Assembly (NCBI GenBank): GCA_028821405.1
Contig: JAPPGK010000070.1
Coordinates: forward strand, 1-36,689
DNA length: 36,689 nt
Direction: 5' to 3'
From: Gammaproteobacteria bacterium
GTDB taxonomy: Bacteria > Pseudomonadota > Gammaproteobacteria > Pseudomonadales > Azotimanducaceae
The notes below the pieces were generated by a model that saw only the letters and a list, made by a program, of their open reading frames with translations, was not told where the DNA came from and searched no databases. Positions 8,857 through 20,399 of the stretch are shown in pieces. Every line of letters starts with the position of its first letter. Positions within the stretch are counted from its first letter, which is position 1. A program made the translations under genes and the position numbers.

Positions 8857-10218
8857 ATGCCTAGTTGGGTGGAGGAGCCAGAGGATCCCGACGGGGTGCC
8901 TTTGGTGTGGCGGCGGTGCTTGGCGCGGCTCGAAGAGGAACTGACGTCACGACAATTCAACACCTACATTCGTCCTCTCCAGGTTCGCCAGGAAGGCAAC
9001 AAGCTGGTCGTGCTGGCGCCCAACGACCACGTCAAGAAGCAGGTACGCGATGAGCACCTGCCGCTGGTGTGGGACATCTTCGACCTCGAGGAACACGACG
9101 ACGTTCGTGAACTCGAACTGACGATCGGGAGTCGTGATCGGTCGGTCGGTGCCCCCTTGAGGGTCGAGCGAACCCGAAAGGCTTCGACGGATCCCCGGGA
9201 ACCGAATATCGACCGTTCCCACGTGTTCGCGAACTACGTGGAAGGCAAATCCAACGAGGTGGCCAAGGCCGCCGCGCAACAGGTGGCCATGAACGTGGGC
9301 AAGTCCTACAACCCACTCGCCTTGTACGGTGGGGTGGGCCTCGGCAAGACACACCTCATGCATGCCGTCGGCAACGAGGTGCTGGCGAAGACGCCGGATG
9401 CGAACGTCGTCTATCTCCACTCCCAGGCCTTCGTCAACGATATGGTCAAGGGGATCGGAACGGGGACGATCCGCGAAACGATGCAGTACTACAGTTCCGT
9501 GGACGTTCTGCTCATCGACGACATCCAGTTCTTTGCCAAGAAGATTCGCTCCCAGGAGGAGTTCTTTCACGTCTTCAACGCGGTCGTGGAGCAGGAACAC
9601 CAGATGGTGCTGACCTGCGACAAGTATCCCACCGAGATCGACGGGTTGGAGGAGCGCCTCAAGTCCCGGTTCGTGGGCGGCCTGACGGCGGAGGTAGAGC
9701 CGCCGGAACTCGAGACCCGGGTCGCGATCCTCAAGAAGAAGGGCGAAGCCGAAGGAATCGAAGTGCCGGACGATGTCGCCTTCCATATTGCGGAGAACAT
9801 CCGGTCGAACGTTCGTGAGCTGGAGGGTGCGTTGCAGCGCGTCATTGCCCACGCACGATTCCGCCGTGCCGAGGTCTCGATCGACCTCGTGAAACGCGCG
9901 TTGCACGATCTTCTCGCCATCCATGGGCGCCAGATCACGGTGGAGAACATTCAGAAGCAGGTCGCGGACTACTACAACATGAAGGTGTCGGACCTGCTCT
10001 CGAAGCGGCGCAACAGGACGGTCGCCCGCCCGCGGCAGATTGCCATGTGCCTGGCGAAGGAGTTCACGAAGTACTCGCTACCGGACATCGGTGAGAAATT
10101 CGGCGGTCGCGACCATACAACCGTGCTCCACGCCTATCGTAGAATCAACGAGCTTCGGGAAAGCAGTACCGACATGGCGGAGGACTACAAGATCCTCTCA
10201 CGCCTGCTGACCCATTGA
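8857..10218 (+). CDS. dnaA: Chromosomal replication initiator protein DnaA
   Basis: 453 aa from the ATG at 8857, which has a strong purine-rich ribosome site (AGGGGGGG) directly upstream; a GTG 36 nt earlier is in frame but has none. DnaA-ATP binds DnaA boxes and unwinds oriC. Domain I (about 14-85) includes the WRRCLARLEEEL helix. The domain II linker is short. The AAA+ domain has Walker A GGVGLGKT (158-165) and Walker B VLLIDDIQF (217-225). The C-terminal DNA-binding domain ends with the signature GGRDHTTVLHAYRRI. First gene of the dnaA-dnaN-recF-gyrB run. Confidence 0.98.
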   Translation: MPSWVEEPEDPDGVPLVWRRCLARLEEELTSRQFNTYIRPLQVRQEGNKLVVLAPNDHVKKQVRDEHLPLVWDIFDLEEHDDVRELELTIGSRDRSVGAPLRVERTRKASTDPREPNIDRSHVFANYVEGKSNEVAKAAAQQVAMNVGKSYNPLALYGGVGLGKTHLMHAVGNEVLAKTPDANVVYLHSQAFVNDMVKGIGTGTIRETMQYYSSVDVLLIDDIQFFAKKIRSQEEFFHVFNAVVEQEHQMVLTCDKYPTEIDGLEERLKSRFVGGLTAEVEPPELETRVAILKKKGEAEGIEVPDDVAFHIAENIRSNVRELEGALQRVIAHARFRRAEVSIDLVKRALHDLLAIHGRQITVENIQKQVADYYNMKVSDLLSKRRNRTVARPRQIAMCLAKEFTKYSLPDIGEKFGGRDHTTVLHAYRRINELRESSTDMAEDYKILSRLLTH

Positions 10219-10270
10219 CCGTCCGCTCGACCAGGGGCGTGACGGGGCACGCCAACCGAGGAGCGAGTGA

Positions 10271-11371
10271 ATGAAATTCCGAACCAGTCGAGACACCCTG
10301 CTGCGCCCGCTTCAGATACTCAACGGGGTGATAGAACGGCGCCACACGCTTCCGGTCCTATCGAACATCCTTGTTCAGACCGACGCGGATGGACTTACGC
10401 TGCGAGCCACGGATCTCGAGGTGGAACTGGTGGTGGGGCTGTCTGAAGGCATCGATATCCAATCCGATGAGCCCGCGGCAATCACGGTGCCGGCTCAGAA
10501 ACTTGCCGAGATCTGGCGATCATTCCCCGAAGGGGCGGACGTGATGTTCTCGCTGGAGGCCGAACGCGTCGTGGTGCGATCCGGCCGCAGTCGCTTTCAA
10601 CTGTCGACCGTGTCCGCCGAGGAGTACCGACCCTTCGAGTCGTCGGACGGTGAGGTCACCATCACGCTGCCCCGCGCCGACGTCCAGAAACTGCTCTCGC
10701 GGACAAGCTTCGCGATGGCGAACCAGGACATACGGTACTTTCTCCGGGGGTTGTTGGTCGAGATCACCGGAAACAACCTTCGTGCCGTGGCGACCGATGG
10801 TGCGCGCATGGCGATGCATACCCTTGACCGCGGTGCGCAAGGGGTGGAACGGCTGCGAGCGATCGTGCCGCGCAAGCGCATCCAAGATCTCGAACGCCTC
10901 ATCGCGGACAGTGATCTGGACGTGGAGTTCACGTTGGGACGTACGCATTTGCAGGTGGCGCAAGGTGAGTACACACTAACCACGCGGTTGGTTGAAGGGC
11001 AGTTCCCGCCCTACGAGAACCTGATTCCCCGCAATACAAGCCGATCGATCACGAGTGATCGGGAGACGTTGCGGCGGGCGCTTCAGAGGGCTTCCATCGT
11101 GTCCAACATCGTGGGGTTCCTGGTTGAAGGCGAGCACCTGACGATCCGTGCGGCCAACAACGAGCAGGAGGAAGCGGAGGAAGTCGTTGCGGTCGACTAC
11201 GATGGCGATGCGATGGAGGTCAATTTCAACGCGAGCTTCCTCCAGGACGTGTTGAATGCGGTCGACGCCGAGGCGGTGGAGATGTCGTTCCCCGACGACA
11301 ACAAGATCGCCAAGATCGAAGCCGCAGGTGACGAGGACTCGCTCTATCTCGTGATGCCAAGGCGCCAATAG
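10271..11371 (+). CDS. dnaN: DNA polymerase III sliding clamp (beta subunit)
   Basis: 366 aa, the standard length. It forms the dimeric ring that tethers DNA polymerases and many repair proteins to DNA. The start MKFRTSRDTLLRPLQIL with the HTLPVLSNILVQ segment, the central FLRGLLVEI and LATDGARMA-like ATDGARMAMH blocks, and the C-terminal YLVMPRRQ (typical YxVMPMR ending) identify it. The ATG is preceded by GAGGAG at good spacing. It follows dnaA by 52 nt and precedes recF by 82 nt in one orientation. Confidence 0.98.
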   Translation: MKFRTSRDTLLRPLQILNGVIERRHTLPVLSNILVQTDADGLTLRATDLEVELVVGLSEGIDIQSDEPAAITVPAQKLAEIWRSFPEGADVMFSLEAERVVVRSGRSRFQLSTVSAEEYRPFESSDGEVTITLPRADVQKLLSRTSFAMANQDIRYFLRGLLVEITGNNLRAVATDGARMAMHTLDRGAQGVERLRAIVPRKRIQDLERLIADSDLDVEFTLGRTHLQVAQGEYTLTTRLVEGQFPPYENLIPRNTSRSITSDRETLRRALQRASIVSNIVGFLVEGEHLTIRAANNEQEEAEEVVAVDYDGDAMEVNFNASFLQDVLNAVDAEAVEMSFPDDNKIAKIEAAGDEDSLYLVMPRRQ

Positions 11372-11453
11372 GCGAGCAAGGACCACCGCCGACAAGGGGC
11401 CTTGCCAACCCATCGCCTGACCAGGTCCTGGGCTTCGCGGGTATTGCGGGTCG

Positions 11454-12527
11454 ATGATCGTTGAGCGCATCGACATCGCCAATGTGCGCAACATCGAGTC
11501 CGGCAGTCTCGAGCTTGAACCCCGCGTAAACCTCTTGGTGGGACCGAACGGGGCGGGCAAGACTTCGGCGCTGGAGGCTATTCACCTCGTGATGCGCGGC
11601 CGTTCTTTCCGGACGACGCGCGCGGATCGAGTGATTCGCCACGAGCAGGATGCCATGTCGGTCGTGGCGACGCTTGCCGACGAACAGGTGGGCATCGTGC
11701 GTTTGGGTTACGCGAAACAGAGGCACGGCAGGCTAGAACTCCGACGCAACGGGCAGGTTGTTCGCCAAGCATCGCGGGTGGCCTCGCTTGTGCCGATACA
11801 ACTGATGCTCCCGGACTTGCCGGAGTTGGTGTTCGGCAGCCCCGCCGGTCGGCGGGCGTGGCTAGACTGGGGCGTGTTTCACGTGAAACAGGACTATGCG
11901 GACATGCTCGGGGCCTATTTGCGCGCGTTGCGGCACCGCAATACGCTACTTCGGGAGGCGGCAGACGCGACGCTTCCGGCGTGGACCGCGCAGGTCGCGG
12001 AGTTGGGAGAAGCGGTCGCCGCGGCCCGCGGGGGCTACTTCGAACAGGTGGTGCCGGAGGTGCTGGCCTGCCTTGCCGCGCTGGATCCGGACCTGGTCGT
12101 GGAGTTCGCCTATTTTCCGGGCTGGAACGCGGATAGTTTGGCGGAAATGCTAGTCCAACACCTTGATCGCGATGTAAAATTGGGCGCAACGCAGGCCGGG
12201 CCGCACCGAGCGGATTTGCGCATAACGTGCGCGTCGGAAGGTGCCGCCCAGGTGCTCTCCAGGGGACAAGGAAAGACCGTGGCGAGTGCCTTGCGACTCG
12301 GTCAAGCGAAGGACTTGGCGAAATCGGGCAAGCCGTCGTTGTTTCTGATCGACGACCTTGGCGCCGAACTCGACGAGACGCACAACCAAAGGTACCACCG
12401 CCTGCTCGAGGACATGGATTGCCAGATCGTCGCAACCGCCACCCAGGGAGCGATTGCCGACGTACTGATGAAGTCTCGCGGAGGTCGCATGTTTCACGTG
12501 AAACAAGGTCGTTTCGCGCAAGCGTGA
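11454..12527 (+). CDS. recF: DNA replication and repair protein RecF
   Basis: 357 aa SMC-like ATPase that helps load RecA onto gapped DNA with RecO and RecR. Walker A GPNGAGKTS is at residues 30-38, the conserved WLDWGVFHV follows at 136-144, the ABC signature is LSRGQGK, and Walker B is LFLIDDLGAELD near the end. The gene contains two perfect 16-bp parS palindromes, encoding VFHVKQ at 141-146 and MFHVKQ at 346-351, so its codons also serve as centromere sequence. The usual dnaN-recF-gyrB order is kept. No ribosome site is obvious at the ATG. Confidence 0.97.
   Translation: MIVERIDIANVRNIESGSLELEPRVNLLVGPNGAGKTSALEAIHLVMRGRSFRTTRADRVIRHEQDAMSVVATLADEQVGIVRLGYAKQRHGRLELRRNGQVVRQASRVASLVPIQLMLPDLPELVFGSPAGRRAWLDWGVFHVKQDYADMLGAYLRALRHRNTLLREAADATLPAWTAQVAELGEAVAAARGGYFEQVVPEVLACLAALDPDLVVEFAYFPGWNADSLAEMLVQHLDRDVKLGATQAGPHRADLRITCASEGAAQVLSRGQGKTVASALRLGQAKDLAKSGKPSLFLIDDLGAELDETHNQRYHRLLEDMDCQIVATATQGAIADVLMKSRGGRMFHVKQGRFAQA
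11875..11890. other. parS centromere site 1, inside recF
   Basis: TGTTTCACGTGAAACA is a perfect palindrome and matches the conserved bacterial parS consensus exactly. It lies in codons 141-146 of recF, in the conserved DWGVFHV motif. It should be a ParB loading site for the parB gene at the left of this window, about 11 kb away. Confidence 0.93.
12490..12505. other. parS centromere site 2, 3' end of recF
   Basis: A second copy of TGTTTCACGTGAAACA, identical in all 16 bases to the first and exactly 615 bp from it. It encodes MFHVKQ, six codons before the last recF codons. Two perfect copies in one gene make chance occurrence very unlikely. Confidence 0.93.
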
Positions 12528-12547
12528 CGAAGATCGCTGGTATTTGA

Positions 12548-15724
<3,177 letters not shown>

Positions 15725-15735
15725 ACGGTGCTTTC

Positions 15736-15861
15736 CGGACCTAGCGCGCATCGTGCGTACACGAGCGCGTCTCGTGCGTACACGAGCCGGGCAAGAGCAG
15801 TTCGAATCGCGCGTCCATCTGCAACGTGAGTGCAAACATCAAGGGTGCTCAAGGAGTCTAG
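15736..15861 (-). repeat. Left copy of ~126-bp inverted repeat flanking trkA-trkH
   Basis: Read on the minus strand from the trkH stop outward, this segment aligns nearly without gaps with the plus strand of 18726-18851. The inner end (CTAGACTCCTTGAGCA) and the outer ~62 bp are the best matched; the middle is more diverged. It includes two copies of TCGTGCGTACACGAG 21 bp apart (15751-15765 and 15772-15786), each a hairpin with 6-bp arms. On the minus strand one frame stays open throughout, with a 7-residue repeat (LVYARDA/LVYARCA), but no start codon of its own. It occupies the whole plsC-trkH gap and so forms the plsC upstream region. Confidence 0.8.
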
Positions 15862-17303
15862 CTTCGCCAGTATTCGGGGGTCAGGACCACCAGCAGGGTG
15901 AAGATCTCCAGCCGGCCGAGCAGCATGGCGAGCATCAACACCCACTTCGTGGCTGGCGGCAGGGCCTGGTAGTTGGATGCGACCTCGCCAAGCCCGGGAC
16001 CCAGGTTGTTGAGGTTTGCCGCCACCGCCGAGAACGCGGTCAGGAAATCGAGGTCGGATATCCCGAGCAGGATGCAGACCATGGTCAGGAAGACGATGAG
16101 ATAGACGGCGAAGAACCCCCAGACGGCATCGACCACGCGATTTGGAACAAGCTGTTCGCCGAGCTTGATGTGGAAGATGCCGTTCGGATGGATCAACCGC
16201 CGGATTTCGCGCATGCCCTGGCGGTAGATGAGCAGTACGCGGTACATCTTGAGCCCGCCGGCCGTCGACCCGGCGCACCCTCCCGCGAACGCGGCGAAGA
16301 TCATGAGAATGGGTGCCAGCATGGGCCATGTGCTGTAGTCGGCCGTGGTGTAGCCGGTCGTGGTGGCGATGGATACCGCCTGGAAGAGGCCCTCGCGCAC
16401 TGACTGGCCTGGTGCCATCCCGGCGAGCAAAAGGACGCCGACGACGATGGCGGCGACGACGGCCAAGGCGCTGAGGTAGAGGCGCAATTCGCTGTCCCGG
16501 GCGTAGGGCACGAGGCTGCGTCGTGCCAGCACCGTGAAGTGCAGCGCGAAACTCATTCCGGACAGCGCCATGAACACGATCGCGACGGACTCGACGGCCA
16601 CGCTATCAAAGTAGCCCACGCTGGCGTCGTGGGGGGCGAAACCGCCGATGGCGACGGTGGAGAACGCATAGCAGATGGCGTCGAACAGGCCCATCCCGGC
16701 GAGCCAATACGCCATCGCGCAGGCGACGGTGAACCCCAGGTAGAGGTACCAAAGCGCCTTCGCCGTCTGGGCGATGCGTGGCGTGAGCTTGGTGTCCTTG
16801 ACCGGGCCCGGCGATTCCGCACGATAAAGCTGCATCCCACCGACGCCGAGCATCGGCAGCACCGCCACCGCCAGGACGATGATGCCCATTCCGCCCAGCC
16901 ACTGTAGCAACTGCCGGTAGAACAGGACCGAGCGCGGTAGATCGTCGAGTCCCGTCAATACCGTGGCGCCGGTTGTGGTTAGGCCGGACAGGGACTCGAA
17001 TACCGCATCCGTAAACGGCACCTCCACCGATGCGGCGAGCAGAAAGGGGACGGCGCCCGTGAACCCCAGACCCAAGTAGAACAGGACCGTGATCAGAAAA
17101 CCGTCCCGACTGCGAAGTTCGACTTCGCCCCGTCCGGCAAGCCAGAACAGGGCCCCGGCGATCAGACTGATGGCGAACGCGGCGAGAAACGGGGTTGCGG
17201 TCGGCTCCTCGTAGACCAACGCGACGACGACGGGTACGAGCTGAGCGAGGCTGAACAGCATCAGCAGGCCGCCGGTGACGCGCAGTATGGGGGCGATGCG
17301 CAT
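15858..17303 (-). CDS. trkH: Trk system potassium transporter TrkH
   Basis: 481 aa integral inner-membrane K+ translocating subunit. The four selectivity-filter loops of the TrkH/KtrB family are visible: TTTGAT (109-114), TVAIGGF (216-222), TTTGYTT (314-320) and ANLNNLGPG (429-437), each between membrane helices. The RDGFL segment (66-70) near the start and QWLGGMGIIV (134-143) are also typical. It works with the NAD-binding gating protein TrkA, whose gene ends 15 nt upstream, so the two form one transcript. The ATG at 17303 has no strong ribosome site, suggesting coupling to trkA. The stop codon touches the flanking repeat. Confidence 0.96.
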   Translation of the reverse strand: MRIAPILRVTGGLLMLFSLAQLVPVVVALVYEEPTATPFLAAFAISLIAGALFWLAGRGEVELRSRDGFLITVLFYLGLGFTGAVPFLLAASVEVPFTDAVFESLSGLTTTGATVLTGLDDLPRSVLFYRQLLQWLGGMGIIVLAVAVLPMLGVGGMQLYRAESPGPVKDTKLTPRIAQTAKALWYLYLGFTVACAMAYWLAGMGLFDAICYAFSTVAIGGFAPHDASVGYFDSVAVESVAIVFMALSGMSFALHFTVLARRSLVPYARDSELRLYLSALAVVAAIVVGVLLLAGMAPGQSVREGLFQAVSIATTTGYTTADYSTWPMLAPILMIFAAFAGGCAGSTAGGLKMYRVLLIYRQGMREIRRLIHPNGIFHIKLGEQLVPNRVVDAVWGFFAVYLIVFLTMVCILLGISDLDFLTAFSAVAANLNNLGPGLGEVASNYQALPPATKWVLMLAMLLGRLEIFTLLVVLTPEYWRS

Positions 17304-17318
17304 GTTGTGTCGTGCGGC

Positions 17319-18713
17319 CTAGAAGAAACCCAAGCCCACTTGGAATAGCCGCTCGACGGCGCGAATGCGTGACTTGTCGGCAAGGAACAGGATGACGTGG
17401 TCTTCGCTGCGGATGACCGCGTCGTCGCTGGCGACGATGACTTCGTCGTCGCGAACGATCGCGCCGACCGTCACCCCGGCAGGGAAGGTGATCTGGTCGA
17501 TGCGGCGGTCCACCACCCGACTGTGTCTGGCATCGCCGTGTACCACCGCCTCAATGGCCTCGACGGCACCCCGGCGCAGGCTATGTACCCGGGCCACGTC
17601 GCCGCGGCGGACGTGGGAGAGGATCGAGCTCATGGTGGTCAACTGCGGCGAGATCGCGATGTCGATGTCGGTTTCCTGCATGAGGTCCACGTAGGCGGGT
17701 TTCGCGATCAGGCATATGACCCGCCGGGCGCCGAGCCGCTTGGCGAGCAAGGACGACATCACGTTCACTTCGTCGTCATTGGTCACCGCACAGAACGCGT
17801 CGGTGTCGTTGACGTTCTCCTCGATCAGGAGGTCGCGGTCGGTGGCGTTGCCATGGATCACCACGCCGCTGGTCAACCGCTCGGCGACCAGTTCGGCGCG
17901 GGACTCGCTGAACTCCACGACCTTGACGCCGAAACTGTCCTCGATGGCCCGTGCAAGCTGAAGCCCGATGTTGCCGCCGCCGGCGATGATGACCCGCTTG
18001 TTGGGCCGCTCTTCGTGTTTGAACTCGGACATCACCGCGTTGATGTCCTTCGCGGGCGCGATGAAGAACACTTCGTCGTCCGCGTCGATCACGGTCTTGG
18101 CCGTCGGCGTGATCGGCCGGCCGTCCCGGAAGATGGCAACAACCTTGGTGTCGACCTTGGGGATGTGCTCGCGTAGAGAGCGCAGCTGCTGACGAACCAG
18201 CGGGCCGCCATGGTATGCCCGCATGGCGACGAGCTGGACACGGCGTTCGGCGAAGTCGACGACCTGCAGGGCCCCCGGATGTTCCAGCAGCTCCTTGATC
18301 TGTTCCATCACCACCCGTTCGGGATTGATGAGCACGTCGATGGGCATGTGGTCGCGACTGAAGAAGCGAATGTCGGCATCGCCGCCGTTCGAGCCCGTGA
18401 TGTACTCGTTGGAACGGATGCGGGCGATCTTCGTCGGCGTCTGGAACAGCGAGTAGCAGACCTGGCAGGCGACCATGTTCACTTCGTCGCTGTTGGTCAC
18501 CGCGATCAGCAGGTCGGCATCGTCCGCACCGGCGGCGTGCAGCGTGTCCGGTCGCGAGGCATGGCCGTGGACGGTCTGGATATCCAGGCGGTCCTTGAGG
18601 TCCTTGAGGCGCGCCGCGTCGTGGTCCACCAGCGTGATGTCGAAGGCCTCGTTGGCGAGGTGTTCGGCGAGTGTGCCGCCGGTCTGGCCGGCACCGAGAA
18701 TGAGGATCTTCAT
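17319..18713 (-). CDS. trkA: Trk system potassium transporter, NAD-binding regulator TrkA
   Basis: 464 aa peripheral protein made of two RCK units, each a Rossmann domain plus a C-terminal TrkA_C domain. NAD-binding loops are GAGQTGGTLA (7-16) and GGGNIGLQLA (245-254), each followed by the acidic residue that binds the ribose. The conserved TNSDEVNMVACQ (73-84) and TNDDEVNVMSSLLAKRLGA segments are present. It gates TrkH in response to nucleotides. First gene of the trkA-trkH pair; its upstream region is filled by the right copy of the flanking inverted repeat. No promoter could be assigned with confidence. Confidence 0.97.
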   Translation of the reverse strand: MKILILGAGQTGGTLAEHLANEAFDITLVDHDAARLKDLKDRLDIQTVHGHASRPDTLHAAGADDADLLIAVTNSDEVNMVACQVCYSLFQTPTKIARIRSNEYITGSNGGDADIRFFSRDHMPIDVLINPERVVMEQIKELLEHPGALQVVDFAERRVQLVAMRAYHGGPLVRQQLRSLREHIPKVDTKVVAIFRDGRPITPTAKTVIDADDEVFFIAPAKDINAVMSEFKHEERPNKRVIIAGGGNIGLQLARAIEDSFGVKVVEFSESRAELVAERLTSGVVIHGNATDRDLLIEENVNDTDAFCAVTNDDEVNVMSSLLAKRLGARRVICLIAKPAYVDLMQETDIDIAISPQLTTMSSILSHVRRGDVARVHSLRRGAVEAIEAVVHGDARHSRVVDRRIDQITFPAGVTVGAIVRDDEVIVASDDAVIRSEDHVILFLADKSRIRAVERLFQVGLGFF

Positions 18714-18725
18714 GACTCGATCCGT

Positions 18726-18851
18726 CTAGGCTCCTTGAGCAACCCTGATGTTCATATGTAGGTTTGCATTTGGCGAAACGGCTGGGATCGCTCTTGAACG
18801 GCTCGTGTACCCACGAGTCGGGCTCGGGTACGCGCGAGCCGCGTTAGGCCG
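18726..18851 (+). repeat. Right copy of ~126-bp inverted repeat flanking trkA-trkH
   Basis: This is the partner of 15736-15861 in opposite orientation and the same overall length. It begins CTAGGCTCCTTGAGCA just outside the trkA start codon and ends with GTTAGGCCG. It holds two palindromes 21 bp apart: CTCGTGTACCCACGAG (18802-18817, one base different from the left copies read on the minus strand) and CTCGGGTACGCGCGAG (18823-18838, two different). The reading frame that is open in the left copy is interrupted here by stops and a 1-nt shift. It fills most of the gap between thiDE and trkA. Confidence 0.8.
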
Positions 18852-18891
18852 CGCGCAGGGTAACTCTCGGCGCGGCGGATCGCCACAGTCG

Positions 18892-20370
18892 TTAGTGCAT
18901 GCGGGCGTGACCACGCTGCATCGCGGCGCGTAGATCGGCAACCGCGCGGGCGGGGTCTGCCGACTCGGTGATGGCGCGTACCACCGCGATGCTGCCGACG
19001 CCCGTGGCCATCACGCCGGGGGCTCGTTCGACATCCACGCCACCGATCGCGGTGAGCGGATAGCGGTCCCCCAGAAGGTCGACCCAACGCTTGAGCCGGG
19101 GAACCCCTTGCGGGGCAAACTTCATCGGTTTGGTCGCGGTGGCGTAGATCGGGCCGATGGCGACATAGCTCGGCGCAACGGCATGGGCCCGGGCGATCTC
19201 GTAGTAGCTGTGGGTGCTGACGCCCAATCGAATGCCGGCGCCCGCGATCGCCGGGAGGTCGGCATCGGTCAGGTCCTCCTGTCCGAGATGCACACCGTAG
19301 GCGCCGGCGTCGATGGCCTCGCGCCAGAAATCATTGACGAAAAGGCGGGTGTTCGAGCCTGCCGTGGCGACCACGCTTTGCTCGATGGCGCGGCGGAGCG
19401 CGGGTGCCGGCAGGTCCTTGACGCGCAGTTGCACGGTGTCGAGGCCCAGCTCGACGCAACGCCGCACCCAATCGGCACTGTCGACCACGGCGTACAGGCC
19501 GATCGGATGGGACAACGGGGGAAACGCGGGACCCGCGGTCTTGCCGGCATCGACGACCCTCGGCAGGTCCGCGATGTCGCCCGGCCAGCCGAGGTGGCGT
19601 AGTGGCGGACGCCCGGCACCGGGTCCGCCTCGCCCGCCCGCCAGGGCGCGAAGGCCCTGGTGGACATACATGTGGGCCAGAACGGGCGCCGAGTCTTCGT
19701 CCTCATGCACGGTGGCGGCGGCGAGGGCGCTGGACAGGCCACATCCGCCGCCGTGGGCGCCCTGCCCCGGCAGCGCGTCGCCCCGGATGGAGAAACTCCG
19801 TGCAGGGGACTCCCAGTAGTCGAGCCCCGGGGTGTCGCCGTGCCCGCCGGTCACGTAGACCCGTTTGGCACCCCGGTCGCGCAGCAAACGAGCCGCCCGT
19901 GCGGGGTCCTTCGGATCTAGATTCCAGGTGTCGGCCAGTTCCTCCGCGTTGGGCGTGACCGCATCGACGTGTCTGACGAGTGCGCCGATAGTATCGTCAG
20001 GTAATACTCCAAGCGTACCTCCAACGGACGCTACCCGCACCGGGTCCCATACCACGAACGGTCGGTTGTCTCCGGGCAACGCGTCCAGAAAGTCCAGAAC
20101 GACGGCCGCGTTCTGGTTGCTGCCGAGCGCGCCGATCTTGATGGCGGCGGGCGGGAGATCGTCTTGGAGCGCTTGAAGCTGGGCCGCGACCGTGGTGGCG
20201 GGAATGACGTGATTGTCGGTCAGGGCGGTCGTGTTCTGGGCGGTGACGCAAGTCACCACGCTTGCGCCGTGCAGGGCGAAATCGTGGAACGTGCGGATGT
20301 CCGCCTGGATACCCGCGCCGCCACCACTGTCCGATCCGGCGATCGTCCACGCAACGGGCATCTGCGACAT
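18892..20370 (-). CDS. thiDE: Fused HMP-P kinase / thiamine-phosphate synthase (ThiD-ThiE)
   Basis: About 492 aa bifunctional enzyme. Residues ~5-255 are ThiD, which phosphorylates hydroxymethylpyrimidine phosphate: TIAGSDSGGGAGIQADI, the VTPNAEEL segment and the GAHGGGCGLSSALAA anion-hole loop. Residues ~285-480 are ThiE, which joins HMP-PP to the thiazole phosphate: GLYAVVDS, VQLRVKD, LFVNDFWREA with YGVHLGQEDL, YVAIGPIYATATKP and TAIGGVD. The fusion places two consecutive pathway steps in one chain. Starts at 20370 (ATG), 20361 (ATG) and 20379 (TTG) are all possible; none has a good ribosome site. Last gene of the thi operon, 29 nt after thiG. Confidence 0.95.
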   Translation of the reverse strand: MSQMPVAWTIAGSDSGGGAGIQADIRTFHDFALHGASVVTCVTAQNTTALTDNHVIPATTVAAQLQALQDDLPPAAIKIGALGSNQNAAVVLDFLDALPGDNRPFVVWDPVRVASVGGTLGVLPDDTIGALVRHVDAVTPNAEELADTWNLDPKDPARAARLLRDRGAKRVYVTGGHGDTPGLDYWESPARSFSIRGDALPGQGAHGGGCGLSSALAAATVHEDEDSAPVLAHMYVHQGLRALAGGRGGPGAGRPPLRHLGWPGDIADLPRVVDAGKTAGPAFPPLSHPIGLYAVVDSADWVRRCVELGLDTVQLRVKDLPAPALRRAIEQSVVATAGSNTRLFVNDFWREAIDAGAYGVHLGQEDLTDADLPAIAGAGIRLGVSTHSYYEIARAHAVAPSYVAIGPIYATATKPMKFAPQGVPRLKRWVDLLGDRYPLTAIGGVDVERAPGVMATGVGSIAVVRAITESADPARAVADLRAAMQRGHARMH

Positions 20371-20399
20371 CGGAATCAAGCGCTGCGGTGGGACACCGA

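Noticed and set aside
9217-9235. CACGTG-centred sequence in dnaA resembling parS
   Set aside because: Flanks (TTCC-CACGTG-TTCG) do not match the parS arms, unlike the two perfect recF sites.
8947-9924. 325-codon minus-strand frame inside dnaA
   Set aside because: Antisense shadow of dnaA; no start signal or known fold.
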